Of a stretch of 64,000 nucleotides of DNA, positions 43,629 through 52,158 are shown piece after piece (position 1 is the stretch's first letter; every line of letters starts with the position of its first letter). The translations under genes were made by a program, and so were the position numbers. The notes below the pieces were generated by a model. That model saw nothing but the letters and a program-made list of their open reading frames with translations, did no database searches and was not told where the DNA came from. The stretch comes from Pilimelia columellifera (GTDB lineage Bacteria > Actinomycetota > Actinomycetes > Mycobacteriales > Micromonosporaceae): positions 99,929 to 163,928 of the forward strand of contig NZ_BAAARY010000008.1 of assembly GCF_039532605.1 (NCBI RefSeq). Direction: 5' to 3'.

Positions 43629-44530
43629 ACGGCTCCTCGGGCGCGGGCATGTCGCCGGGCGGCCACGAAGGCGACGATATCGCGCAGCCAGTCCCGGTCG
43701 GTGCTCAGGCGCAACAGCCCGACGCCGGCCAGGCGTAGCGCCGCGGCCGTGGCGTCCGCGCGTTCGGCGGCGTCCTGGGCGTAGCGGCGCCGCAGCGCCG
43801 CGGTGGTGCGCGCCTCATGCCAGCGACCGGTCTCCGGGTCGACCACCGTGAGCACGCCGACGTCGGGAAGCTCCCGTTCCCGGGGGTCGCTCACCTCGAC
43901 GGCCAACACGTCGTGGCGGGTCGCCAGCGCGCGCATCGGCCTTGCCCACCCGGACGGCGACCCGAGGAAGTCGGAGATCACCACGGCGAGGCCGCGTCGG
44001 CGCGGCGGCCGGGCCAGCCGTCCGATGAGGCCGGGCAGGTCGCCGGGGCCGGCGACGCCCGGCTGCCGGGCGATCGCCGTCGTCAACGCCTGGGCGGCCC
44101 GTCGGCCCGAGCGGGCGGGCAGCACCCGGGCGTCGGCCGGCCCTGCGCCGACCACCGCCCCGACCCGATTGCCGCCGCGGGCTGCCAGGTGGACGACGGC
44201 GGCGGCCGCGGCCACGGCCAGGTCCCGTTTGAGCATCGCCGCCGAGCCGAACTCAAGACTGGCGGAGCGGTCCACCGCCAGCCACGTCTCCAGCTCCCGG
44301 TCGGCGATTGTCTCCCGCACATGCGGGATCGTCGTGCGGGCGGTGACGTGCCAGTCCATCCGACGCACGTCGTCGCCGGGTCGGTACTCGCGCGACTCCC
44401 CCGCCTCCGCGCCGGGGCCGGGGAGCAGGCCGACGTACTCGCCCTGGAGGAGCCCGTCGAGCCGGCGGGTGACCAGAAGCCTCAGCCGGGCCAGTGTGAG
44501 GTGGCCGCGGCCCAGTGGGTCGACGCTCAT
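43625..44530 (-). CDS. DUF58-domain protein
   Basis: A 301-residue soluble member of the DUF58 family. The typical motif ESREYRPGDDVRRMDWHVTART occurs near residue 45 (key part YRPGDDVRRMDWHVT). A VWA-like fold follows (LAVDRSASLEF). It overlaps the MoxR gene upstream and the VWA gene downstream by four bases each, so all three are translated together. The family works with MoxR ATPases; the client is unknown. Confidence 0.9.
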   Translation of the reverse strand: MSVDPLGRGHLTLARLRLLVTRRLDGLLQGEYVGLLPGPGAEAGESREYRPGDDVRRMDWHVTARTTIPHVRETIADRELETWLAVDRSASLEFGSAAMLKRDLAVAAAAAVVHLAARGGNRVGAVVGAGPADARVLPARSGRRAAQALTTAIARQPGVAGPGDLPGLIGRLARPPRRRGLAVVISDFLGSPSGWARPMRALATRHDVLAVEVSDPRERELPDVGVLTVVDPETGRWHEARTTAALRRRYAQDAAERADATAAALRLAGVGLLRLSTDRDWLRDIVAFVAARRHARARGAV

Positions 44531-45642
44531 CCGGCCGCTGCGGGCCAGGCGGCGACCGGGTGTGGCGCGGCCTGGCCCGCCGGTGGGACGGCGTCCTGGC
44601 GGGGCGCCACCGCCGGCGGCGGGACGACGGCGAGCAGCCGGCCGATGAGGTGGTCTGCGGGGACATCGTCGGCGAGCGCCTCGTAGCTGAGCACCAGCCG
44701 GTGCCGCAGCAGGTCGGGCGCCACGTCGGCGATGTCGCCGGGCAGCACGTAGTCGCGGCCGCGTAGCAGGGCCAACGCCCGGGACGCCCGGACGATGCCC
44801 AACGACGCCCGCGGGCTGGCCCCGTACTGGATCAGCGGCGCCAGATCGGCCAGGCCGTGGCGGCCGGGCTCGCGGGTGGCGACCACGAGCCGCACCGTGT
44901 AGTCGATGAGCGCATTGTGGACGAAGACCTGGTCGGCGCGGCCCTGCAACGCCCGCAGCTCCGCGGGCCCGAACACCGGGCTGGCCTGCGGGGCGGCCAC
45001 TCCCATCCGGTAGATGATTTCGCGTTCCTCGACGTCGGTCGGGTAGCCGACCAGCAGCTTCATGAGGAACCTGTCCCGCTGGGCCTCGGGCAGCGGGTAG
45101 ACGCCCTCCTGCTCGATCGGGTTCTGGGTGGCGAGCACCAGGAACGGGTCGGGCACCGGGCGGCTCTGGCCGGCCAGGGTCACCTGGCGTTCGGCCATCA
45201 CCTCCAACAGCGCGGACTGGACCTTGGCCGGCGCCCGGTTGATCTCGTCGGCGAGCAGGACATTGACGAACACCGGACCGGGCTCGACGTCGAAGGACTC
45301 GCTCGATGGCCGGTAGACCCTGGTCCCGACGATGTCAGCCGGGACCAGGTCGGGGGTGAACTGGATCCGGGCGAACTGACCGCCGATGACGGTGGCCAGC
45401 GTCTCGGCGGCCAGCGTCTTGGCCACCCCGGGCACTCCCTCGATGAGGCAGTGCCCGCGGGCCAGCAGGCTGACGAACATCCGCTCGACGAGGCGGTCCT
45501 GCCCGACGATGACCCGCTTGACCTCGAACAGCGCCCGCTCCAGCGCCCCGGCGTCCTGGGCCGGCGGCACCCCGACGCGCTGGCCTGACGTCTCGGACTC
45601 GGACTCCGGCTCGGATGACGATGGTTGGTTCACCTGACCCAC
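44527..45642 (-). CDS. MoxR-family AAA+ ATPase
   Basis: A 371-residue AAA+ ATPase of the MoxR type. Walker A (EGVPGVAKT), Walker B (VLLADEINRA) and sensor-1 region (LATQNPIEQEGVYPLPEAQ) are intact, with the Arg finger region RDRFLMKL. A Ser/Glu-rich N-terminal tail and a Pro/Ala-rich C-terminal tail are added to the core. It is the first gene of the moxR-DUF58-VWA operon. MoxR proteins act as ATP-driven chaperones for VWA-containing partners. Confidence 0.93.
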   Translation of the reverse strand: MGQVNQPSSSEPESESETSGQRVGVPPAQDAGALERALFEVKRVIVGQDRLVERMFVSLLARGHCLIEGVPGVAKTLAAETLATVIGGQFARIQFTPDLVPADIVGTRVYRPSSESFDVEPGPVFVNVLLADEINRAPAKVQSALLEVMAERQVTLAGQSRPVPDPFLVLATQNPIEQEGVYPLPEAQRDRFLMKLLVGYPTDVEEREIIYRMGVAAPQASPVFGPAELRALQGRADQVFVHNALIDYTVRLVVATREPGRHGLADLAPLIQYGASPRASLGIVRASRALALLRGRDYVLPGDIADVAPDLLRHRLVLSYEALADDVPADHLIGRLLAVVPPPAVAPRQDAVPPAGQAAPHPVAAWPAAAG

Positions 45643-45697
45643 CCTACGAGGCGGGGCGGGCCCAGCGGCCGATGATCGCCGCCACTAAGCTCGTCCC

Positions 45698-45904
45698 GTG
45701 CTTGTCGAGCCGGTGATCTGCTCCGCCAAGGGTTGTCGTGCGCCCGCCCGGTGGCGCCTGTTGTGGAACAACCCCAAGCTGCACCAGCCGGCCCGCCGTA
45801 AGACCTGGCTGGCCTGCGACGAGCACCGCACGTCGCTCGGCGATTTTCTCGACGCGCGGGCCTTCCTTCGGGAGGTCACCCCGTTCGTGGCCGGGGACGC
45901 CTGA
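45698..45904 (+). CDS. Small Cys-containing conserved protein
   Basis: A 68-residue protein with two Cys/His groups (CSAKGC and LACDEH), which suggest a small zinc-binding fold. The GTG start lies six bases after a TAAGCT -10 element (45686-45691), indicating a leaderless mRNA. Similar small actinobacterial proteins exist and are sometimes mis-labelled as acetone carboxylase; nothing here supports that activity. It is divergent from MoxR and upstream of the PH-domain pair. Confidence 0.7.
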   Translation: MLVEPVICSAKGCRAPARWRLLWNNPKLHQPARRKTWLACDEHRTSLGDFLDARAFLREVTPFVAGDA

Positions 45905-45961
45905 CACGCGGCGTCACCCCGCGGTTCGCCGACGGGCGGTCCGGGGCATATTTTTGCGGGC

Positions 45962-46471
45962 ATGAGCAGCGATGGCGCCACCGACCCGTTCGAGGCCTGG
46001 CCGGAAGGGGTCGCCTGGCGGTCGGTCTCGCCTCGGTTGGCCGTCGTCCTGCTCATCCGCTTGTGGGTGGGCGCGCTGGTGCTCGGCGCGCTGGTCGTCG
46101 CGGTGGTGACGCTGACCGGCCTGGCGCTGTCGGTGGGCTGGGCCCTGACGGTGATCAGCCTGCTGACGCTGCTGCGCAGCGCCACGATCGTGCGGGCCGT
46201 CCGCGCCTGGGGCTATGCCGAACGCGACCGGGACCTGCTGGTCCGGCACGGGCTGTGGGTGAAGCAGCTGTCGATCGTGCCGTACGCCCGCATGCAGTTC
46301 GTGGACGTCAGCGCGGGGCCGGTGGAACGGGCGTTCGGGCTGGCCACCGTCGAGCTGCACACGGCGGCGGCGGCCTCGGACGCTGAGGTGCCGGGTCTGG
46401 TCGCGGCCGACGCGCGCCGGCTGCGGGACCGGCTGACCGAGCTGGGCGCCGACCGGACGGCCGGTCTGTGA
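45962..46471 (+). CDS. PH-domain membrane protein (YdbS-like)
   Basis: A 169-residue membrane protein with two central hydrophobic helices (about residues 27-76) and a bacterial PH domain of the bPH_2 type. The signature region reads YAERDRDLLVRHGLWVKQLSIVPYARMQ; the core LSIVPYARMQFVDVSAGP is typical. It is coupled to the next gene by a four-base GTGA overlap. Such YdbS/YdbT pairs form a membrane complex in other bacteria; the role is not established. Confidence 0.85.
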   Translation: MSSDGATDPFEAWPEGVAWRSVSPRLAVVLLIRLWVGALVLGALVVAVVTLTGLALSVGWALTVISLLTLLRSATIVRAVRAWGYAERDRDLLVRHGLWVKQLSIVPYARMQFVDVSAGPVERAFGLATVELHTAAAASDAEVPGLVAADARRLRDRLTELGADRTAGL

Positions 46472-47745
46472 CCGCCACGACCCCCCCGGTGGAGGCGCCG
46501 CGGCGCCGGCTGCATCCGTTGAGTCCGTTGCTGCACGGCGTCAAGACGCTGGCGGTGGCGGTCGCCGCGATCTCCTGGCAGGGGTACGCCCAACTCGGGC
46601 CGCTGCGCTGGGCGGCGCTGGTGGCGGCGCTGTGCGTGATCGGTCTGGCGGTCGCGGCGGTGAGCTGGCGGGCCACCGGTTACCAGGTGACCGGCCGGGA
46701 GCTGAGGGTCAGCGAAGGGCTGGTGTGGCGGCGTACCCGCGCGATTCCGCTGGAGCGGCTACAGACCGTCGAGGTGCGTCAGTCGCCGTTGGCCCGGCTG
46801 CTGGGCGTGGCCGAGCTTCGGCTGGAGGTGGCCGGTGGGTCCAAGACTGAGGCGCCCCTGGCCTACCTGGGCCGCGAGGACGCCGCCGCGCTGCGGGAGA
46901 CGCTGCTGGGACGGGCCCGGCCGCCCGCCCCGCACGGCCCAGCCGTCGCGGCCGTTCCGTTGCTGGCGGTGCCGTCGCGGGATGTGCTGGTCGGGCAGCT
47001 GCTCACCGTTCAGGCCCTGACGCTGCCGCTGCCGCTGGCGTTCATCGTGGCGCAGACCATGTACGCCGGCTCGGGCAGCCTCATCGCGTTCGCGAGCACT
47101 GTGACGGCGTTGGTGGGCGTGGCGCTGCAACCGGTCCGCCGGGTGTTGGCGGACTGGAGCTTCCGGCTCTCGTCCGACGCGGACGGCCTGCATGTGGCCC
47201 GTGGGCTGCTGGAGCTGCGCCGGCAGGTCGTGCCGGTCCGGCGGGTGCAGATCGCGCGGGCGGTGTGGCCGCTGCTGTGGCGGCGGCGGGGCTGGCTGCG
47301 GATCCAGCTGGAGATCGCCGGGGTCCGGCAGGCGGACGAAGAGGAGACGGCGAACACGCTCATGCCCGTGGGTGACCTCGCCACCGCCCGGCGGCTGCTG
47401 CCGACCGTCCTGCCGGGGGTCGACTTGCTCGGGCTGCCGATGCGGCCGGCGCCGCCGCGGGCGCGGTGGCTGGCGCCGTTGGCCCAGCCGACGCTGGCGG
47501 TGGCCGTCACCGACGAGGTCTTCGCCACCGCTGACGGCGTGTTCACCCGCCGGTACAACCTCGTGCCGTACGCACGGGCGCAGAGCGTGCGGCTGACCCG
47601 ATCCCGGACGCAGCGGTTACTCGGTCTGGCGAGCGTCCACCTCGACACCGGCGCCGGGACGGTGACCGCCGCCCACCGCGACGCCGACGAGGCCCGTTGG
47701 CTCGCCGGTCTGCTCACCGACCGGATGCTGCGGGCGCTGCGCTGA
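46468..47745 (+). CDS. PH-domain membrane protein (YdbT-like)
   Basis: A 425-residue partner of the preceding gene, starting at a GTG that overlaps its stop. Three bPH_2 repeats are visible: IPLERLQTVEVRQSPLARLLG, VPVRRVQIARAVWPLLWRR and VPYARAQSVRLTRSRTQRLLG (each abbreviated to its start). Hydrophobic helix pairs lie between them. The last about 129 bases overlap, antisense, the 3' end of the PAP2 gene, so the two genes are convergent and interleaved. Confidence 0.85.
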   Translation: MTATTPPVEAPRRRLHPLSPLLHGVKTLAVAVAAISWQGYAQLGPLRWAALVAALCVIGLAVAAVSWRATGYQVTGRELRVSEGLVWRRTRAIPLERLQTVEVRQSPLARLLGVAELRLEVAGGSKTEAPLAYLGREDAAALRETLLGRARPPAPHGPAVAAVPLLAVPSRDVLVGQLLTVQALTLPLPLAFIVAQTMYAGSGSLIAFASTVTALVGVALQPVRRVLADWSFRLSSDADGLHVARGLLELRRQVVPVRRVQIARAVWPLLWRRRGWLRIQLEIAGVRQADEEETANTLMPVGDLATARRLLPTVLPGVDLLGLPMRPAPPRARWLAPLAQPTLAVAVTDEVFATADGVFTRRYNLVPYARAQSVRLTRSRTQRLLGLASVHLDTGAGTVTAAHRDADEARWLAGLLTDRMLRALR

Positions 47746-48687
47746 CCACGAACGCCACCAGCGTTCGGCGGCGCCGACGATCACGAACGTCAGGCCGACG
47801 TACGCCCATCCGACGAGGACGTCGATGACGTAGTGCTCGCCGGCGTAGACCAGGGTGAACGTCATCGCCAGGGGGTAGGCCAGCAGCAGCGGCCACCACC
47901 GGCGCCGGGTCGTCGACAGGAAGAACACCACGACGAACAGCGCGAACGCGGTGTGCAGGGACGGCATGGCGGCCACCGGGTTGACCCCTAGCTGGCCGGC
48001 GTTGAGCAGGTTGCCGGCGCCGTGCATGCCGACGGCGCTCCAGCCGCGGGTGGAGATCCGCGCGACGTCCTCGAGCAGGCCGTACTTCGCCGCCCACCAC
48101 GGCGGCGCGGCCGGATAGGCGAAGTAGGTGGCGAGGCCGGCCAGGCACAGGAAGGCGAACCGGCGCAGGTACGCCGCCCAGCGGTCGCGGTCGCGCAGCC
48201 ACAGCACGACGGCGGCGGCGAGCGCCGCGACGAAGTGGGAGAAGTAGACCCAGCTCACCAGGACGTCCCACCAGCGGATCGCGTCCGGGTCGTAGAGGCG
48301 CCGCTGGAGCCAGACGGTGGGAACCTGTCCGTCGGTGAGCCACCCGAACATCACCCGATCGGTGACGATGAGCTCCAGCACGTGCGGGGTGGCGCCGTTG
48401 TCGGCGAACCCGCGGCTGAGGTTGTACGCCACCAGTAGCAGCACGATCAGGAGCCAGTCGCGGCCGAAGCGCAGGTGCTCGCGCCAGGGCCGGTGGCTGT
48501 TCCAGGCGATGGCGGCGCTCCACAGCCAGACGAACGCGTAGACGGGGTCGATCGGCAGGCCAATGCCCAGCCAGCCGGCGACGAAGGCGGCCGTCCAGCA
48601 GGTCATGGCGAGGCGCCGTCGGCGGCGCAGGCGGGCGTCGGCGACCGGCTCTGACGGCGCGGCGCGGGGCGCGGGAAATGTGGTCAT
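47617..48687 (-). CDS. PAP2-family membrane phosphatase
   Basis: A 356-residue membrane protein with at least six helices and a phosphatidic acid phosphatase type 2 site: AMPSLHTAFALF and AGEHYVIDVLVG provide the two His residues of the PSxH and HxxxD motifs. It probably dephosphorylates a lipid phosphate such as undecaprenyl diphosphate or acts as a lipid phosphotransferase. The start codon lies eight bases after a TAACCT -10 element. The C-terminal about 45 residues are encoded antisense to the PH-domain gene and look disordered. Confidence 0.85.
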   Translation of the reverse strand: MTTFPAPRAAPSEPVADARLRRRRRLAMTCWTAAFVAGWLGIGLPIDPVYAFVWLWSAAIAWNSHRPWREHLRFGRDWLLIVLLLVAYNLSRGFADNGATPHVLELIVTDRVMFGWLTDGQVPTVWLQRRLYDPDAIRWWDVLVSWVYFSHFVAALAAAVVLWLRDRDRWAAYLRRFAFLCLAGLATYFAYPAAPPWWAAKYGLLEDVARISTRGWSAVGMHGAGNLLNAGQLGVNPVAAMPSLHTAFALFVVVFFLSTTRRRWWPLLLAYPLAMTFTLVYAGEHYVIDVLVGWAYVGLTFVIVGAAERWWRSWSAQRPQHPVGEQTGEPTGLVGVAVGGGHRPGAGVEVDARQTE

Positions 48688-48767
48688 CGACGGCTAGGTT
48701 AACGGCGGGCCAACCCGGCGGCTCGCACCGGTAGCCGGACATCGCAAACCACGCGTAGGATCCGGAA

Positions 48768-49256
48768 ATGGACGAGCTGCCGAGCGTGCCCGCCGACAAG
48801 AACGCTGACGCCTCCCCCGCCGACGCGGTTCGGGCGGACGCCGGCAGCGCCACGAAATCCCGGGACGAGGTCCCGTTCGAGGTCGGCCTCAACGCCGAGG
48901 TGCGGCGCAGGATCACCGATGGCGACACCGCTCAGGCGATCGGCTCAGGCGACGTTCCGGTGCTCGGCACCCCACAACTGTTGGCGCTCGCCGAGGCGGC
49001 CACGGTCGCTGCCACCGCCCGCCGGCTGCCGTCGGGGATGACGACCGTCGGCGCGTGTGTGCACGTCGAGCACCTGGCGCCCACCGGCGTCGGCCGTACC
49101 GTGGCCGCGCAGGCCACGCTGGCGGCCGTGGAGGGCCGGCGGCTCATCTTCGAGGTGTCGGTGACCGACGGCCCGGTCGTCGTCGCGCGCGGGCACATCG
49201 ACCGGGTGCTGGTGGACCGGCAGGCCTTCGTCGCCAGCGCCGCCGACCCGCGGTGA
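48768..49256 (+). CDS. FlK-like hot-dog thioesterase
   Basis: A 162-residue hot-dog-fold thioesterase of the fluoroacetyl-CoA thioesterase-like group. Candidate catalytic residues match FlK: Thr in VLGTPQLLALAEAAT, the Glu in the same helix, and His in VHVEHLAPTGVG. The first about 35 residues are a hydrophilic extension. Substrate is unknown; fluoroacetate resistance must not be assumed. It is leaderless by the TAGGAT element six bases upstream and overlaps the next gene by four bases. Confidence 0.8.
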   Translation: MDELPSVPADKNADASPADAVRADAGSATKSRDEVPFEVGLNAEVRRRITDGDTAQAIGSGDVPVLGTPQLLALAEAATVAATARRLPSGMTTVGACVHVEHLAPTGVGRTVAAQATLAAVEGRRLIFEVSVTDGPVVVARGHIDRVLVDRQAFVASAADPR

Positions 49257-50101
49257 CCGACACGGCGTTGGCCGTGCGGGAGATCGCCGACGGCGTGTTC
49301 GCGTTGCGTCACCCCGAGCTGAACGTGAACGCCGCCCTGGTGCTCGGCGACGGCGAGGCCCTGCTGGTGGATACGCTGTCACACGGGGCGCAGGCCCGGC
49401 GGTTGGCGGCGGCGGCGCGCCGGATCACCGGGGCGCCGCTGACGCTGGTCAACACCCATCACCACTTCGACCACTGTTGGGGCAACGGCGTGCTGGCCGA
49501 CCCGGACGGACGCCCGGTCTGGGCGCACGAGAACTGCCGCCGTCGGCTGGTCGCCGACGGCGAACGACTCCGGGAGCGGTGGCGACGGCAGTGGGCGCCG
49601 ACGCATCCGGCGTTGGCCGCCGGCCTGGCGGCGGCCCCGCTGCTCGTGCCGACCCGGACGTTCGTCGTCGATGCGCTGCTGGAGGTCGGCGGGCGGGCGG
49701 TCACGCTGTCGCATCCGGGGCCCGGCCACACCGACGGCGACGTCGTTGTTCATGTCCCTGACGTCGGCGTGCTCATCGCCGGGGATCTGGTCGAGCAGGG
49801 AGCGCCGCCGGACTTCGAGGACGGCGACGCGCTGGCCTGGCCGGCCGCGCTGGACGAGCTGTTGACGCGGTTCGGCACGGCCCGGGCCGTGCTGCCCGGC
49901 CACGGGGACCCGGTGGACCTGGAGTTCGTCGCCGGGCAGCGCGACGCGCTTGCCGCTCTGGCGGAGTTGCTTGTCGCCGGCCATGACCGGGGCGCCACCG
50001 CTGAGCAGATCGCCGAGAGGTCGTCGTGGCCCCCGGCGGCCGTCCTACCGGCGGCCCGCCGCGCCCTGGCCCGGCTCAAGGCCCGTGATCCGGGCCGATG
50101 A
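49253..50101 (+). CDS. Metallo-beta-lactamase-fold hydrolase
   Basis: A 282-residue MBL-fold hydrolase. The metal motifs are complete: THHHFDHCWG (HxHxDH), SHPGPGHTDGD, LIAGDLVEQG and the C-terminal LPGHGDPV. The GTG start at 49253 overlaps the thioesterase stop (GTGA), so the two are coupled. Candidate substrates include thioesters such as S-acyl-glutathione analogues (mycothiol in this group). The substrate is not known from sequence. Confidence 0.88.
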   Translation: MTDTALAVREIADGVFALRHPELNVNAALVLGDGEALLVDTLSHGAQARRLAAAARRITGAPLTLVNTHHHFDHCWGNGVLADPDGRPVWAHENCRRRLVADGERLRERWRRQWAPTHPALAAGLAAAPLLVPTRTFVVDALLEVGGRAVTLSHPGPGHTDGDVVVHVPDVGVLIAGDLVEQGAPPDFEDGDALAWPAALDELLTRFGTARAVLPGHGDPVDLEFVAGQRDALAALAELLVAGHDRGATAEQIAERSSWPPAAVLPAARRALARLKARDPGR

Positions 50102-50115
50102 CGCGTTGAGACGCG

Positions 50116-50161
50116 CTCCGGCGCGGCGCCGTGGCGGGGTAGCCACCGCGCCGCGCCGGAG
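50116..50161. terminator. Bidirectional terminator between MBL and M4 protease genes
   Basis: A 20-bp stem with one mismatch (50116-50135 with 50142-50161, beginning CTCCGGCGCGG) and a 6-base loop lies between two convergent genes. It is GC-rich with no U-tract, as is common in actinobacteria. Confidence 0.75.
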
Positions 50162-50174
50162 ACGCACCGCTTCG

Positions 50175-51917
50175 CTAGTGCCGTCGGGCGGGATAACCCG
50201 AGGTGGACGGCGTGCCGCCGGCTGGGGACGACGGTGGCACGCCGGGCGATGCGGTCTCCGTCGGCCCGCCGCTGGGGTGCTGCGGAGACGGGGTAGGCGC
50301 GTCGGTCGGCGACGCGGTGGGTGCGGGCGGCCCGCCGGGGCCGCTGGCGCACCCGGGCTCGTTGCCGCTGGCCGGGACGCTGACGGCGGTCCAGGCGGTC
50401 TTGACCGCCTGGCACTCCGGGCCGTTGGGGAACAGCTCGGCGGCGGCGGCGACGGACGCGGCGCGGGCCTTGGCGTGGGTCCAGCCGGACGTCTTGCGGT
50501 TCAACGCCCCCATGAAGATCTTCCCGGCCTTCTGGATGCCGATGCCGGTCTCGATCTTGCTGTTGTCGCAGGTGGGACTGGCTGGCCCGGACGCCGGGTT
50601 GCTGCCCTCGGCGAGCAGGTAGAACCAGTGGTTCTGGGGCCCCGCCGCCGCGTGGACCTCGGTGTTGGGGATCTCGTTCGAAAAGCAGTTGGGGTCGCCG
50701 ACCTTGGATGGGTCGCTCATCACCCGGATCGGTCCCTGGCCTACCAGATCGGCCAGCTCGCCGACGTCGTAGTCGGGCTTGTCCTTGGGGTCGTTGGCGA
50801 AGGACTCGGTCAGGGCGCCGAAGATGTCGCCGGTGGACTCGTTGAGCCCGCCGGACTCGTTGCCGCCGCCGGAGCCGCCCGGGGTGTTCTGAAAGATCGC
50901 GTGTCCGAACTCGTGCCCCACGACGTCCATGACCGTCAGCTGTCGCTTGTTGTCCTGGGAGTGGCCGTAGCTGGTGAACCGGCCGTTCCAGAACGCGTTG
51001 ACCTGTTGGAGGCCGACCTGGATCGGGAATCCACGGCCTTTGCCGTCGATGCCGTCGCGGCCCAGCCACTCCTTGAGCATGTCCCATTCCTTGGCAACCG
51101 CGTGCATCGCGTCCACACAGGCCGACTCCAGGTCGGTGCCGGCCCCGGTGCCGAACTCGCCGCCGGCTTTGGCGAACGGCGTGCCGTCCTGACCGCCACA
51201 CTGCAATCCCGGCCGGGCGGTGTCGATCATCGACACCCGGCCGCCGGACTCCTGCAACGACAGCTCGACCTTGCCGTAGTAGGCGCCGGTGCCGGCGGCG
51301 TCGAGGACTTCGTCGTAGCTCTGCTTCATCACCGCGCCAGTGGCGGCGTTGACGAAGACGTGCTGACGGCTGGGGCGCTGCCCACCGTTCTCGGCGGCGA
51401 CGGTCCCCTCGACGACGACCTCGTAGGCGAGCACGCCGGCGCCCTGGGCCACGACCGTCAGCTGGGGCGTCTGCGCGGCGACGACGGACTTCATCTTGCC
51501 GCGGGCGATCCTGGTCGCCTCCGCCACGCCGACGGTCGCCGTCGTCGATTCCAGCAGCAACGCCCGCTCCTGGGCGACGGTCGAGCTGAGGTAAGCCCCG
51601 GCGGAGTCGGTGACGACCACGAAGTCCCCGCCGAAGACAGGCAGGCCAGCGTACTGACGCGAGTAGCCGACGTACTGCAGGCCGTCCTGGCTGACCACGC
51701 CCAGGTCGACGTACGCCTCGTTGGCGGTGGCGTGGAAGCGCGCCGGGTCGGTGGCGACCAGCGACGCGACGGTTGACCTGGCCAGGTTCACCGACTGGGC
51801 GGCGGTCAGCGGCGACCCGTCGCTGGTGGTGGCCGCCAGGCCGACGGGCGATTTCAGGACCACCGATCCGGCAACGATGGCGACCGCGCCGAGTGTCACG
51901 GCGACTTTCTTCTTCAC
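50175..51917 (-). CDS. Secreted M4 (thermolysin-family) metalloprotease
   Basis: A 580-residue neutral metalloprotease. A signal peptide covers about residues 1-29. An N-terminal propeptide with FTP/PepSY-like regions follows, then the M4 catalytic domain. The zinc site is intact: HEFGHAIF supplies two His and the catalytic Glu, and GGLNESTGDIFGAL supplies the third ligand Glu. The second active-site His lies in VHAAAGPQNHWFYLLAEG. A Pro/Thr/Ser/Gly-rich tail of about 65 residues follows the C-terminal subdomain. Monocistronic and convergent with the MBL gene. Confidence 0.92.
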   Translation of the reverse strand: MKKKVAVTLGAVAIVAGSVVLKSPVGLAATTSDGSPLTAAQSVNLARSTVASLVATDPARFHATANEAYVDLGVVSQDGLQYVGYSRQYAGLPVFGGDFVVVTDSAGAYLSSTVAQERALLLESTTATVGVAEATRIARGKMKSVVAAQTPQLTVVAQGAGVLAYEVVVEGTVAAENGGQRPSRQHVFVNAATGAVMKQSYDEVLDAAGTGAYYGKVELSLQESGGRVSMIDTARPGLQCGGQDGTPFAKAGGEFGTGAGTDLESACVDAMHAVAKEWDMLKEWLGRDGIDGKGRGFPIQVGLQQVNAFWNGRFTSYGHSQDNKRQLTVMDVVGHEFGHAIFQNTPGGSGGGNESGGLNESTGDIFGALTESFANDPKDKPDYDVGELADLVGQGPIRVMSDPSKVGDPNCFSNEIPNTEVHAAAGPQNHWFYLLAEGSNPASGPASPTCDNSKIETGIGIQKAGKIFMGALNRKTSGWTHAKARAASVAAAAELFPNGPECQAVKTAWTAVSVPASGNEPGCASGPGGPPAPTASPTDAPTPSPQHPSGGPTETASPGVPPSSPAGGTPSTSGYPARRH

Positions 51918-52158
51918 GTCAGCTCCTCAGGCGCCCGCCACCGCGGCGTACGGTCCTGGGGCCGACGCGGCGGTGGCGAAGGGGAGGCTCCCGCCCCGGG
52001 CGGAGTTGTCCACCCGCACCCCAGCACGGTCGGGGTTCAAGATCGGTTCACTGCGGCCACTGCCGCCACGGCGCCTGATCAGGCCGGTCCGGTCATGGGG
52101 GAACAACCTGTCGACCCAGATACCTCACAATCGGGCAGCGCCATCCGAAACGGAATGC

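Noticed and set aside
48768..49256. Fluoroacetate-resistance thioesterase, a specific FlK assignment
   Set aside because: Only the fold and candidate catalytic residues are shared. Members of the group have many substrates.
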